Positions 8,987-18,525 of a stretch of 64,000 nucleotides of DNA are shown here, one piece after another (within the stretch, counting starts at the first letter, position 1; each line of letters opens with the position of its first letter). The notes beneath the pieces are model-generated. The model had not been told where the DNA came from. It ran no database searches and was given only the letters and a program-made list of their open reading frames with translations. The stretch is taken from positions 78,072 to 142,071 of the forward strand of contig PNLP01000015.1 in assembly GCA_013823135.1 (NCBI GenBank). Reading direction: 5' to 3'. The DNA comes from Planctomycetaceae bacterium (GTDB lineage: Bacteria > Planctomycetota > Planctomycetia > Gemmatales > Gemmataceae). A program made the position numbers and the translations under genes.

Positions 8987-10339
8987 ATGCTCCGGGTTCT
9001 TGGCCACGCTTCCACGGTCTGCAACGGAATCACTCGCCGCGATGCGCTGCGTGTTGGTTCACTCGCGGCGCTCGCCTCGGCCAAACACGTCATCCTCATC
9101 GACCTGTTCGGCGGGCCAAGCCACATCGACACGTTCGACCCGAAGCCCGACGCACCCGACGGGATTCGCGGCGAGTTCAAAACCATCCCCACCGTGTTGC
9201 CCGGCATCCGCGTGTGCGAACACCTGCCGATGCTCGCACGCCGGCTCGACAAGATGGCCGTCGTGCGGAGTGTCACGCACAAGTACAACTCGCACAACCC
9301 GTATGGCGTGATGACCGGCTTCGACGGTGGGCAGGATCAGACCGACTACTTCGCACGGCCCACGAACCACCCAAGCGTGCCGTCGGTGTGCCAGTATCTT
9401 GGCGTTGGTCGCGGAACTGAGCTACCGGGTTATGTCATGCTGCCGGCGTCTCCCGGCTACACGCAGGGGTTGCGGCGCGCCGGTCCGTATGGCGGGTATC
9501 TCGGGCCGAAGTGGGATCCGGTGTTCAGCACGGCCGACGCCCACACCGGGAAGGACACCAGCGCCGACAAGGACTTCTACAACCACACCATCACGCCGAT
9601 GGGCGAGCCGCAGTTGCCGAAGATCGAAGGCGGGATCACGCTCGACGCCCTGAACACCCGGCGGTCGCTGGTCGAACAACTCGACACGCACGCCGCCCAC
9701 TTCGATGCTTCCAAACTCGCCACCCGCCGCGATGCCGCGTTCGATCTGTTGCTGTCTCCCAAGGCGAAGTCGGCGTTCGATCTGTCGCGGGAACCACTCA
9801 AACTCCGCGAACGCTACGGCCGCGATCTGTTCGGCTCCAGCGTGTTACTCGCTCGCCGACTGGTGGAGGCCGGGGTCACGTTCGTCACGGTTCACACCGA
9901 GGCGAAGCCGAACGGTCACTGGGACACGCATACCAACAACTTCAAGATGCTACAGCACCTGTTGCTGCCGTTCCTCGATCGAGCCATGTCGGCCTTGATC
10001 GACGACTTGACCGATCGCGGGTTACTCGATGAGACGCTGATCGTGGTGACCGGCGACATGGGTCGCGCGCCGAAGGTGAACGGCACGGCGGGTCGCGACC
10101 ACTGGCCGCAGTGCGGGTTCTGCCTGTTCGCCGGCGGCGGCACGAAGGCCGGTGTGGTTCACGGCACCACGGACAAGATCGCCGCGTTCCCGACCGACCA
10201 CCCGGTTTCGGCCGGCGACCTCGTGTCAACCGTGTATCACCTCGTCGGCATCGACCCCGAAGCAATGGTCCCCGACCACACCAACCGACCCACGCACATC
10301 TCGCACGGTGGCTCGCCCATCCGCGCAGTGCTGCGGTAA
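8987..10339 (+). CDS. DUF1501 family exported protein
   Basis: A 450-residue DUF1501 protein. The N-terminal 'ITRRDALRVGSLAALASA' resembles a short Tat-type signal. Family motifs include 'LIDLFGGPSHIDTFDPKP', 'HTEAKPNGHWDTH', 'VTGDMGRAPKVNGTAGRDHWP' and 'AGGGTKAGVVHGTTDKI'. It is shorter than the paralogues at 7102 and 13161 and lacks much of their leader, so part of the signal may be atypical. The stop is 41 bp before the DUF1549/DUF1553 gene at 10381, so the two form a likely operon. Confidence 0.9.
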   Translation: MLRVLGHASTVCNGITRRDALRVGSLAALASAKHVILIDLFGGPSHIDTFDPKPDAPDGIRGEFKTIPTVLPGIRVCEHLPMLARRLDKMAVVRSVTHKYNSHNPYGVMTGFDGGQDQTDYFARPTNHPSVPSVCQYLGVGRGTELPGYVMLPASPGYTQGLRRAGPYGGYLGPKWDPVFSTADAHTGKDTSADKDFYNHTITPMGEPQLPKIEGGITLDALNTRRSLVEQLDTHAAHFDASKLATRRDAAFDLLLSPKAKSAFDLSREPLKLRERYGRDLFGSSVLLARRLVEAGVTFVTVHTEAKPNGHWDTHTNNFKMLQHLLLPFLDRAMSALIDDLTDRGLLDETLIVVTGDMGRAPKVNGTAGRDHWPQCGFCLFAGGGTKAGVVHGTTDKIAAFPTDHPVSAGDLVSTVYHLVGIDPEAMVPDHTNRPTHISHGGSPIRAVLR

Positions 10340-10380
10340 TGACAGCCGCTTGCGGCTTCGCGATCATTTTGGATTACACC

Positions 10381-12762
10381 ATGCGGCTTCTTCCACTCTG
10401 GCTCGCGGTTCTCTTCCCCACCACGGCGACCGCTGCCGACACGGTCGATTACCGCAAGGACATCAAGCCTGTCCTGCAAGAACGCTGCTACGCGTGCCAC
10501 GGTTCGCTGGCCCAGAAGGCGAAACTCCGCGTCGATAGTGCCGCGAACATGCTCAAGGGTGGGGCGATCGTTCCCGGCAAACCCGGCGAGAGCGAACTGA
10601 TTCTGCGAGTGGCTTCGGCCAATGACGAAACACGGATGCCACCGGAAGGTCACCCGCTGAAGCCTGAGCAAATCGCAAAGCTGAAGGCGTGGGTGGAACA
10701 AGGCGCGAAGGTGCCCGCAGACGACACACAGGAACCTGACCCACGCGATCACTGGTCGTTCCGCACACCCGTTCGTCCGCCAGTTCCGAAGGGGAGCGCG
10801 AACCCAATCGATGCGTTCGTTGCTTTGGAGTGGGCGAGGCGTGGGCTCACACCGGCTCCGCCCGCCGACAAACGAGTGCTGCTTCGCCGCGTGTACATCG
10901 ACCTCATCGGGTTGCCGCCGACGGTCGAGCAGATGGAAGCGTTCCTCAAGGACACGTCGCCGCAGGCTTACGAAAAGGTGGTCGATCAGTTGCTCGCGTC
11001 GCCGCAGTATGGCGAACGCTGGGGCCGGCACTTCCTCGATATCTGGCGTTACTCCGACTGGTGGGGGCTTGGGGCCGAACTGCGGAATAGCCAGAAGCAC
11101 ATCTGGCACTGGCGAGACTGGGTGGTCGAGAGCTTCAACGCCGACCTCGGCTACGACGAGATGATTCGGCAGATGCTCGCGGCCGACGAACTGTACCCGA
11201 CCGATCCGCAGAAGTTGCGAGCCACGGGCTACCTCGCACGCTCGTACTTCCTGTTCAACCGCACGTCGTGGCTGGATGAAGTGATCGAGCACACGGGGAA
11301 GGGTTTCCTCGGCCTCACGTTCAACTGCGCGAAGTGCCACGACCACAAGTACGACCCGATCAAGCAAACCGACTTCTACCAGTTCCGCGCGATCTTCGAG
11401 CCATACCAACTGCGAACCGATCTCGTCCCCGGCGAACCGGACGTGGTGAAAGACGGCATCCCACGAGCGTTCGACTGCAACCTCGACGCCAAGACGCCGT
11501 TCCACATTCGCGGCGATGAACGCAACCCGGACAAGGATCGCGCCATCAACCCCGGCGTGCCGCAGTTCCTCAACCCGGATGGGCTGAAGATCACACTGGT
11601 GAAACTCCCAACGGAGGCGTACCAACCACTGCGTCGTGCCGAGATCGCCGAGACGGTGCGAAAGCCCATCGAGGCGAAGGTTCTGGCCGCGAAGGATCGG
11701 CTCGCCAAGGCCGAAGCGATCGTGACCGGCCGGGCGGTGTTCCTGACCTGGGCGGCCTTGCCCGCGAAAGCCGCTGTGACCGCTGCGGAAAAGGAACTGG
11801 CAGACCTCAAGGCGGCGCTCGTGGACCCGGCCAAGGCTCCGCTTCCGCTTCGTGGCGCGATCAAGTCAGCCGAGTCGAACGTTGAACCGCCAGCGTCCAA
11901 GGCGCGACCATTCCCCGACACCAGCACGGGTCGTCGGACTGCCCTCGCCATCTGGCTCGCGAGTGAAAAGAATCCGCTGACCGCACGAGTTGCGGCGAAT
12001 CATCTGTGGCTGCGGCACTTTGGCAAGCCGCTGGTTGCGAACGTGTTCGAGTTCGGCCGCAAGGGGACCGCACCGACACACCCCGAATTGCTCGACTGGC
12101 TCGCCGTCGAACTGATGGAGAACAAGTGGAGCTTCAAGCATCTTCACAAGCTGATGGTGACGAGCAACGTCTATCGGTTGTCTTCCGCCGCGACCGTGGC
12201 CGACAGTGTGAAGGCTGATCCCGAGAACCGTTACCTCTGGCGAATGAATTCCATCCGCATGGAATCGCAGGTGATTCGCGATAGCCTGTTGCACCTCGCT
12301 GGCGATCTCGACCTGACCCGCGGCGGGCCACCAATCCCGGCCGCAGCGCAGGAAGCGAGTCGTCGCAGAGCGATGTACTTCTTCCACTCGCACAACGAAC
12401 ACAACAAGTTGCTCGACGTGTTCGACAACGCGAACGTGCTCGACTGCTATCGCCGCACCGAGAGCATCGTTCCGCAGCAGGCACTCGCGTTGTGGAATAG
12501 CCGACTCGCGATGGCGATGGGTGCGAAGATCAACGATCAACTGCATGTGCGCCTCGGTGATGCCGACGACGCGCGGTTCGTGAACGCGGCGTTCGAGGTG
12601 GTGCTAGGCACAGCGCCGACGAAGGACGAACTTGCGACGTGCCTGGAGGCTCTGACAGAATTGCGTGCGGAATTGAAGGCCGCGAAAGACGCCGGGAAAC
12701 GCGCTCGCTTGCAGGTGGTGCAGGCGCTGATTAACCACAACGACTTCGTGACGGTGCGGTGA
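10381..12762 (+). CDS. Planctomycete cytochrome c / DUF1549 / DUF1553 protein
   Basis: A 793-residue exported protein with the same architecture as the gene at 4683. A signal peptide ending TATAA is followed by a cytochrome c-like domain with heme site C36-x-x-C39-H40. DUF1549 (about 145-350) contains 'NCAKCHDHKYDPIKQTDFY'. A helical, Lys/Ala-rich spacer (about 415-500) precedes DUF1553 with 'NRYLWRMNSIRMESQVIRD' and 'FDNANVLDCYRRTESIVPQQALAL'. The open frame continues upstream into the previous gene, but the ATG at 10381 is right because the signal peptide starts there. It probably works with the DUF1501 protein just upstream; the substrate is unknown. Confidence 0.9.
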   Translation: MRLLPLWLAVLFPTTATAADTVDYRKDIKPVLQERCYACHGSLAQKAKLRVDSAANMLKGGAIVPGKPGESELILRVASANDETRMPPEGHPLKPEQIAKLKAWVEQGAKVPADDTQEPDPRDHWSFRTPVRPPVPKGSANPIDAFVALEWARRGLTPAPPADKRVLLRRVYIDLIGLPPTVEQMEAFLKDTSPQAYEKVVDQLLASPQYGERWGRHFLDIWRYSDWWGLGAELRNSQKHIWHWRDWVVESFNADLGYDEMIRQMLAADELYPTDPQKLRATGYLARSYFLFNRTSWLDEVIEHTGKGFLGLTFNCAKCHDHKYDPIKQTDFYQFRAIFEPYQLRTDLVPGEPDVVKDGIPRAFDCNLDAKTPFHIRGDERNPDKDRAINPGVPQFLNPDGLKITLVKLPTEAYQPLRRAEIAETVRKPIEAKVLAAKDRLAKAEAIVTGRAVFLTWAALPAKAAVTAAEKELADLKAALVDPAKAPLPLRGAIKSAESNVEPPASKARPFPDTSTGRRTALAIWLASEKNPLTARVAANHLWLRHFGKPLVANVFEFGRKGTAPTHPELLDWLAVELMENKWSFKHLHKLMVTSNVYRLSSAATVADSVKADPENRYLWRMNSIRMESQVIRDSLLHLAGDLDLTRGGPPIPAAAQEASRRRAMYFFHSHNEHNKLLDVFDNANVLDCYRRTESIVPQQALALWNSRLAMAMGAKINDQLHVRLGDADDARFVNAAFEVVLGTAPTKDELATCLEALTELRAELKAAKDAGKRARLQVVQALINHNDFVTVR

Positions 12763-12786
12763 GTTGCATCATCGGAACGCCTTCTT

Positions 12787-13164
12787 ATGAATGAAATCGC
12801 CGCGACCGAACTTCAAATCCTTGGGTGCTTTGGTGTGGAACCACGCCTCCGGGATTCTGAAGTTCCCTGGTGTTACAACGACGCGGCGTATCTGACCGAG
12901 ATTGACGGGTTATGGGTATCGTTTGCCATCGCACCGGCCTACCACGACGTTAGGATTCTCGTGGCCCGGGGCAATCAGAGGTTGTTTGAGTTCAATTCGA
13001 TGGGTGTCATGGACGTGCGAGTTATCGACGAACCAGGTGTGGATGCCGTCGAAGTGGTTCTGTCGAAGCAGGCATGGTTGAAGTTACAACTTCGGCCATT
13101 GTTCGAGATCACTCAAGGGTTCGCGGTTGACACCGCGATTCATTGCTCGGAGAGACGTTCATGA
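12787..13164 (+). CDS. Small protein of unknown function, coupled to a DUF1501 gene
   Basis: A 125-residue protein that I cannot assign to a family. It begins [19 protein letters not shown], looks like an alpha/beta domain with several aromatic residues, and has no signal peptide. Its stop overlaps the next start in an ATGA (13161-13164), so translation is probably coupled to the following DUF1501 gene. It starts 24 bp after the DUF1549/DUF1553 stop. Its position between two exported-protein genes is unusual for a cytoplasmic protein. Confidence 0.65.
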   Translation: MNEIAATELQILGCFGVEPRLRDSEVPWCYNDAAYLTEIDGLWVSFAIAPAYHDVRILVARGNQRLFEFNSMGVMDVRVIDEPGVDAVEVVLSKQAWLKLQLRPLFEITQGFAVDTAIHCSERRS

Positions 13165-14621
13165 ATCGGTCGCAACCATCCTGCTTCAGCCACAATCGTC
13201 GCTCCTTCCTCGCTGATTCCTTCCGTGGTTTCTCCGGCCTCGCGCTCGCGGCGATGCTCCAAAAAGACGGCTACGCCTCCGGAGACGCCGCGTGGTCGCC
13301 GCCCACAGGCAAGCCGCACCACACGCCGAAAGCCAAGTCCGTCATCTGGCTGTTCATGAACGGCGGCGTCTCGCACATGGAGACGTTCGACCCCAAGCCG
13401 ATGCTCACGAAGTACGCGGGCAAGTCGATCAACGAGACGCCGTTCAAGGAGACGCAGAACCCCGAGAAACTCAAACTCGCCCGTGTCACCGTCGTCAACG
13501 ACGCCAACGGTCAGCAGCGGAACAAGCTGTATCCGTTGCAGGTCGGGTTCAAGAAGTATGGCAAGTCCGGCATCGAAGTCAGCGACTGGCTGCCGCACAC
13601 CGGCTCGTGCATCGACGACATCGCCGTGCTTCGTTCCATGTGGACGACCGACGATAACCACGGCGCACAAACGCAGTTTCACACCGGTCGCCACATGCTC
13701 GACGGCGAATACCCGACGCTCGGCGCGTGGGTGCATTACGGCCTCGGCACGCTGAACGAGAATCTGCCGCAGTTCATCAGCATGGGGAACCGCGAATACT
13801 GGAACATCAAGGACGGCCACTACCTCGGGCCTGCGCACGACGCGGTACCGATGCGTGTCGACCCCGCGAACCCGCTCGACTACGGCAAGCCGGAACTGCC
13901 CGTCACGCTCGCAGAGCAGAAAGCCGGCTTCGCGCTTTCCGACAAGTTGAACAAACTCCGCGCTGCGCAGTACCCCAACGACCCGGCACTCGACGCCCGC
14001 ATCAAGTCGTATGAACTCGCGTTCCGGATGCAGCGGTCGTTGCCCGAGGTGCTCGACTTCTCGAAGGAAACTGCCGAGACGCTGAAACTCTATGGCATCG
14101 ACCGCGCCGAGACGAAGGCGTTCGGGCAACAACTGCTCGCGTCGCGGCGACTGGTGGAACGTGGCGTGCGGTTCATTCAGATTCAGCACGGGGCCGGCGG
14201 CGCGGGTGTGTGGGACGCCCACGGGGGCCTCAAGGCGAACCACACGAAGAACTGCCTCGCGGTCGACCAACCGATCGGCGGGTTGCTCAAGGACCTGAAG
14301 CGCACGGGGATGTTGAAGGATACGATCGTCGTGTTCTGCACCGAGTTCGGCCGCACGCCCGGCACCCAGGGGAGCGACGGTCGCGACCACCACATCTTTG
14401 GCTTTTCGGTGTGGATGGCGGGCGGCGGGTTGAAGGGTGGCATCGTCCACGGTGCGACGGACGAGATCGGCTTCCACGCGGTGGAGGACCGCCACTACGT
14501 CACCGATGTTCACGCGACGATCATGCACCAACTGGGCCTGGATTCGCGGAAGCTGGAAATCCCTGGCCGCAAGCGCCTCGACATCGACCACGGCGCACCG
14601 ATCAAGGAAATCATCGGGTAA
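13161..14621 (+). CDS. DUF1501 family exported protein
   Basis: A 486-residue DUF1501 protein with a Tat-like leader '[21 protein letters not shown]'. Family motifs are '[18 protein letters not shown]', '[13 protein letters not shown]', '[19 protein letters not shown]' and '[19 protein letters not shown]'. It is closest in layout to the paralogue at 7102, including the shared segment 'ELAFRMQ' against 'EMAFRMQ'. The start at 13161 overlaps the previous stop (ATGA) and has GGAGAG upstream. It ends the 4.7-14.6 kb run of same-strand genes. Confidence 0.9.
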   Translation: MNRSQPSCFSHNRRSFLADSFRGFSGLALAAMLQKDGYASGDAAWSPPTGKPHHTPKAKSVIWLFMNGGVSHMETFDPKPMLTKYAGKSINETPFKETQNPEKLKLARVTVVNDANGQQRNKLYPLQVGFKKYGKSGIEVSDWLPHTGSCIDDIAVLRSMWTTDDNHGAQTQFHTGRHMLDGEYPTLGAWVHYGLGTLNENLPQFISMGNREYWNIKDGHYLGPAHDAVPMRVDPANPLDYGKPELPVTLAEQKAGFALSDKLNKLRAAQYPNDPALDARIKSYELAFRMQRSLPEVLDFSKETAETLKLYGIDRAETKAFGQQLLASRRLVERGVRFIQIQHGAGGAGVWDAHGGLKANHTKNCLAVDQPIGGLLKDLKRTGMLKDTIVVFCTEFGRTPGTQGSDGRDHHIFGFSVWMAGGGLKGGIVHGATDEIGFHAVEDRHYVTDVHATIMHQLGLDSRKLEIPGRKRLDIDHGAPIKEIIG

Positions 14622-14911
14622 CTGTGAGGTGGTGCGTGAAACGGTTCCGGGCGACAGGGGGACACCACATCCGGAACCGTTTACCTGTCCGGAAGAAAGA
14701 TCGTCATCGTAATTGCAAGTAACGACAAAGAAATTTCTTATACCCAATTTATTGCCAAATACGAACTCCTTGCACGGCCGGAAAGTACCCAGATTAACAC
14801 GGTACCATCCGCGCTTGTATTTTGATGAGAGATGAAACCGTGCTGGTAAGCGATTTGCTGAAATCGAATACCAGCACCGATCCTTGCGCGATGATCTAAG
14901 GAGATCCTCGG
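14622..14911. other. Intergenic region, nothing recognised
   Basis: About 290 bp between a DUF1501 gene and the TIGR02996 gene. It is less GC-rich than its surroundings around 14715-14835. I see no repeat, tRNA or clear promoter. A ribosome site AAGGAGAT precedes the ATG at 14912. Confidence 0.5.
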
Positions 14912-15832
14912 ATGAGCGATGAAGAGGCGCTTATCGCTGCCATTGCAACTGACCCGGCCGACGACACGGTTCGGCTGGCGTATGCGGACTGGCTCGACGA
15001 ACACGACCATCCCGGTGGGGCCTACCTGCGGACCGAGGTCGAACTCGCGAAACTCGGGCGGCGGTCCAAGAAGAAGGCGGCCGTGCTCCGGGCGCAACTG
15101 CTCGATCAGCGGCGGGCCATCGACCCCGCATGGCTGGCGCGATTCGAGCAGCCGCACCTCCTCCGCGTCAACCCGACGCCGTTCCCCTCGGAGTGGATCG
15201 GGACCGACCTTTCCGGTGCCCGCAACGTGGACGGCACCTACGGCGGCAGCGGCTACCAGTCCCTGCCGTCGCTGCCGGTCGAGCAGTTCCGCGGCGACTG
15301 GCGGTGGCTGTTGCCGGCCGGTCACAAGCCGAGTCCCGTCAAGCACGGCACGCGCCTGGCCCGGCTGGCCAAGGGCCACGGCCTGACGCTACCGCCCGGG
15401 TTCGTGGAGTTCGCCAACGACACCGCCGCGCAGGAGTTGATCCGCTCGAACACAGACTGCTTCTTTGATTGGGCCGAAGGGTTTGCCGACAGCCCCGCGG
15501 GCGATGGCGGGTCGCTGATTCGCTTCTACGCCGACTCGCAGGGGTGCGTGTACTGGTACCTGTACGCAACGCCGTCCGGGTACTCGTGTGTGGTCGCATC
15601 GCCGAAGCGGTACGGGGACGATGACGACGAGGATGAAGACGACGAGGATGAGGAAGGGGACGAGTCGGGAGACACCTACTTCTGCGCCCCGTCGTTCGAG
15701 GCGTTCGTGTACCGCACGTGGATCGAAAACGAGATCTGGTTCCGGCTCGCCGAGCCGACGTTCGACTTCCACGACCCGCGGCCAATGACCGCGGAAATGC
15801 AAGCATACCTGGACCACTACGAGAAGAGGTGA
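14912..15832 (+). CDS. TIGR02996-domain protein with acidic insert
   Basis: A 306-residue protein. Its first 45 residues match the Gemmata-lineage TIGR02996 pattern, with 'EALIAAIATDPADDTVRLAYADWLDEH' split as A..D..D..RL.YADWLDE. Residues about 155-230 ('LPPGFVEFANDT', then 'GCVYWYLYATPSGYSCVVASP') look like an SMI1/KNR4 (SUKH)-type fold, a superfamily that includes toxin-immunity proteins. A strongly acidic run of Asp and Glu (about 235-255) separates this from a C-terminal segment. There is no signal peptide. TIGR02996 function is unknown. The SUKH-like reading is inference from pattern only. Confidence 0.75.
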   Translation: MSDEEALIAAIATDPADDTVRLAYADWLDEHDHPGGAYLRTEVELAKLGRRSKKKAAVLRAQLLDQRRAIDPAWLARFEQPHLLRVNPTPFPSEWIGTDLSGARNVDGTYGGSGYQSLPSLPVEQFRGDWRWLLPAGHKPSPVKHGTRLARLAKGHGLTLPPGFVEFANDTAAQELIRSNTDCFFDWAEGFADSPAGDGGSLIRFYADSQGCVYWYLYATPSGYSCVVASPKRYGDDDDEDEDDEDEEGDESGDTYFCAPSFEAFVYRTWIENEIWFRLAEPTFDFHDPRPMTAEMQAYLDHYEKR

Positions 15833-15839
15833 CGCTTTT

Positions 15840-15988
15840 GCGAGCGGCGCGGCGTCAGCCCGCCGGTTGTTGGAATTATTCTTGCGAGCGGCGCGGCGTC
15901 AGCCCACCGGTTGTTGAGCGAAGTACCGGCGGGCTGACGCCGCGCCGTTCGCAATACAACACCGGCGGCTGACGCCGCGCCGCTCGCC
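15840..15988. repeat. REP array left of the RAYT gene (four copies)
   Basis: Four copies of a repeat of about 28 bp. Two are in plus orientation (15840-15871, 15884-15915, core GCGAGCGGCGCGGCGTCAGC) and two are inverted (15925-15952, 15961-15988). The fourth has one base missing. The plus-plus-minus-minus order forms nested REPIN-like pairs and mirrors the array on the other side of the transposase gene. Confidence 0.9.
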
Positions 15989-16004
15989 ACTGAGGGGAAA
16001 CCTC

Positions 16005-16532
16005 ATGACCTGGCTCCTGACGTGGACGACCTACGGCACTCGGCTACCAGGCGACCGACGCGGCTTCGTCAGCGGGGTGCGCACGGCAACTGGCGAAGTC
16101 GTCGTACACAACCAACCCGGCACTGCGGTTGATGCCGACCTGCCTGGCCTTCGTCGAGACGCCGAGTCGATCATGACTCAACCGGCGGTGTGGTTAACGC
16201 CCGAGCAGGCTGCGTCGGTGTCGGTGCAGTTCCGTGAGACCGCCGCGAACAGAAACTGGACTTTGCTCGCGTTCGCGGTGATGTCGAACCATGTCCACCT
16301 CGTCGTCGAGGTTGCCGACGAAGTTCCCGCCGCGAAGTTGCTGACCGACTTCAAAGCGTACACGACTCGTCGCCTCAACGCCGATCGTTCCCCCGGCTCG
16401 AAGCAGCGATGGTGGACCGAACGGGGCTCCACTCGTGCGTTGCGTTATCCAGATGCTGTGGAAGGGGCGATCGCGTATGTAAAGAGGCAAGAACTGCCGT
16501 TCGTAATCTGGCTGGCGGACGAAGTTGCCTAA
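16005..16532 (+). CDS. REP-associated tyrosine transposase (RAYT, Y1/HUH family)
   Basis: A 175-residue Y1-family single-strand nuclease. The HUH motif is H96-V-H98 in 'MSNHVHLVVEV'. Conserved downstream elements are 'FKAYTTRRLN' (116-125), 'WWTERGSTRAL' (136-146) and 'AIAYVKRQE' (155-163), where Tyr158 is the best candidate for the nucleophile and Gln162 for the metal ligand. Such proteins (TnpA-REP) bind, cut and join REP hairpins and are thought to spread REP/REPIN sequences; they do not transpose as classical IS elements. The ATG at 16005 has GAGGGGAAA upstream. Four REP copies lie immediately on each side, which supports an intact, self-associated RAYT. Confidence 0.9.
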   Translation: MTWLLTWTTYGTRLPGDRRGFVSGVRTATGEVVVHNQPGTAVDADLPGLRRDAESIMTQPAVWLTPEQAASVSVQFRETAANRNWTLLAFAVMSNHVHLVVEVADEVPAAKLLTDFKAYTTRRLNADRSPGSKQRWWTERGSTRALRYPDAVEGAIAYVKRQELPFVIWLADEVA

Positions 16533-16545
16533 ACGGTTGTCTGCC

Positions 16546-16693
16546 GGCGAGCGGCGCGGCGTCAGCCCGCCGGTGCTCGCTTTGCCGGCGAGCGGCGCGG
16601 CGTCAGCCCGCCGGTACTTCGCTCAACAACCGGCGGGCTGACGCCGCGCCGCTCGCAATACAACACCGGCGGGCTGACGCCGCGCCGCTCGCC
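16546..16693. repeat. REP array right of the RAYT gene (four copies)
   Basis: Four copies with the same core as the left array: plus at 16546-16574 and 16587-16615, inverted at 16629-16656 and 16665-16693. The spacers, including a short GCTCAACAA-type segment, also resemble those on the left. The rightmost copy ends about 10 bp before the ribosome site of the sulfatase gene. Confidence 0.9.
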
Positions 16694-16716
16694 TGCCTCT
16701 TCCGGAGTTAATCGTG

Positions 16717-18519
16717 ATGCGTATCTTGCTCGTCCTCGCCACACTCGCCCTCGGCTCGCGGCTAAACGCGGCCGACCCACCCAAACCCAACGTCGTGCTC
16801 ATCGTCATCGACGACCTCGGGCAGCGCGACCTCGGGTGCTACGGCAGCAGCTTCTACAAGACCCCCAACATCGACAAGATGGCCAAGGAGGGGCTGCGCT
16901 TCACCGACTTCTACGCCGCGTGCCCCGTGTGCTCGCCCACCCGCGTCAGCATTCTCACGGGGAAGTATCCGCAGCGCGCCAACATCACCGACTGGATTCC
17001 CGGCCGCCCGGACCGGCCCGACCAGCGGCTCAAGCGACCGGAGATTCGCAACGAGTTGCCGCTGGATGAAGTCACCATCGCGAAGGTGCTGAAGGAGCAC
17101 GTTTACACCACCGCGAGCATCGGCAAGTGGCACCTGGGCGGCGCCGGCTTCGAGCCCACCAAGTTCGGCTTCGACGTGAACATCGCCGGCGACCAAACCG
17201 GCACGCCTCGCAGTTACTTCGCACCGTTCGCGAACAAGGGTGGCAACATGCCGGGGCTTGAGAAAGCCGAACCCGGCGAATACCTCACCGATCGCCTCGC
17301 GGCTGAAGCGGAAAAGTTCATCGAAGCGAACAAGGAGAAGCCGTTCTTCCTGTACATGCCGCACTACGGCGTTCACACTCCGCTCCAGGCCAAGAAGGAT
17401 GTGATCGCGAAGTACAACGTCAAGCCGGCCCACGGCAAGCAGAGCAACCCCGTGTACGCCGCGATGGTCGAGAGCATGGACGATGCGGTTGGTCGCGTGC
17501 TGAAGAAACTCGATGACCTGAAGCTCAGCGAGAACACGCTCGTCATCTTTACCAGCGACAACGGCGGGCTCGCGACGCTCGAAGGAATGCCGTTCGCCCC
17601 GACGATCAACTCGCCCCTCCGCGAAGGGAAGGGCTACCTTTACGAGGGCGGCGTCCGCGTGCCGATGATCGTGAAGTGGGCCGGCAAGGTGAAACCCGGA
17701 GTCACGGATCAGGTCGCGTGCAGCATCGACTTCCTGGAGACGATCACCGAGGCGTGCAACGTCCCCGGCAAGCGAACCTCGGCCGTGAAACAACCCGACG
17801 GTGTCTCGCTGCTGCCCGTGTTCGAGGGAAAGAAGCTCCGCGATCGGGCGATCTACTGGCACTACCCGCACTACGCCAATCAGGGGAGCCGGCCCGGCGG
17901 CGCGGTCCGCAGCGGCGACCTCAAGTTGATCGAGTTCTACGAGGACGGCCGCCGCGAGTTGTTCGACGTGAAGAAGGACATCGGCGAGAGCCGCAACCTT
18001 GCCGCGGAGAAGCCCGAGGTGGTGAAGGAACTCGCCGCGAAGCTCGACACGTGGCGCACGGCGGTTGGCGCGCGGATGCCGACACCGAACCCCGACTACA
18101 AGCCGAACCCGCCGGCGAAGGACGGCACCATCACCCTTCCGGCCCGCACGGCGCTAGTGAGTGGCGTAATGCTGCGATTCGAGCCGCTGCCGCACAAGAA
18201 CACACTCGGCTTCTGGGTGAACAAGGATGACTACGCGACGTTCGACTTCACCGTCGAAACCCCCGGCACGTTCACTGTGGAGGTGCTGCAAGGCTGCGGG
18301 AACAAGAGTGGTGGCGCGGAAGTGGAACTGGCGACCGGCGATGAGAAGGTCACGTTCACCGTGAAGGAAACTGGCGGTTTTCAGGCGTTCGAGGCTCGCG
18401 AGATTGGCACGCTGAAGCTGGAAAAGGCCGGGCGTTACACGCTGACGGTGAAGGCGAAGACAAAGCCCGGAGCCGCGGTCATGGACCTGCGGCAGATCGT
18501 GCTGAAGCCGACGAAGTGA
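16717..18519 (+). CDS. Exported sulfatase
   Basis: A 600-residue type I sulfatase. A signal peptide ends near LNAA. Metal ligands are in 'VIDDLGQRDLG' (Asp32, Asp33). The formylglycine motif is C72-S-P-T-R in 'VCSPTRVSILTGKYP', followed by 'GKWHLGG' and 'TSDNGG'. The C-terminal 125 residues form an added beta-rich domain ('LGFWVNKDDYATFDFTVETP') that resembles a carbohydrate-binding or jelly-roll module. Sulfatases of this type remove sulfate from polysaccharides in the periplasm; planctomycetes are rich in them. I prefer ATG 16717, with CCGGAG upstream, over GTG 16714. No sulfatase-maturing enzyme gene is visible in the window. Confidence 0.93.
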   Translation: MRILLVLATLALGSRLNAADPPKPNVVLIVIDDLGQRDLGCYGSSFYKTPNIDKMAKEGLRFTDFYAACPVCSPTRVSILTGKYPQRANITDWIPGRPDRPDQRLKRPEIRNELPLDEVTIAKVLKEHVYTTASIGKWHLGGAGFEPTKFGFDVNIAGDQTGTPRSYFAPFANKGGNMPGLEKAEPGEYLTDRLAAEAEKFIEANKEKPFFLYMPHYGVHTPLQAKKDVIAKYNVKPAHGKQSNPVYAAMVESMDDAVGRVLKKLDDLKLSENTLVIFTSDNGGLATLEGMPFAPTINSPLREGKGYLYEGGVRVPMIVKWAGKVKPGVTDQVACSIDFLETITEACNVPGKRTSAVKQPDGVSLLPVFEGKKLRDRAIYWHYPHYANQGSRPGGAVRSGDLKLIEFYEDGRRELFDVKKDIGESRNLAAEKPEVVKELAAKLDTWRTAVGARMPTPNPDYKPNPPAKDGTITLPARTALVSGVMLRFEPLPHKNTLGFWVNKDDYATFDFTVETPGTFTVEVLQGCGNKSGGAEVELATGDEKVTFTVKETGGFQAFEAREIGTLKLEKAGRYTLTVKAKTKPGAAVMDLRQIVLKPTK

Positions 18520-18525
18520 GGTTTT

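Noticed and set aside
15840..16693. The regularly repeated 28-bp units look like a CRISPR array.
   Set aside because: The units alternate in orientation, the spacers are short and unequal, a RAYT gene lies in the middle and no cas gene is present.
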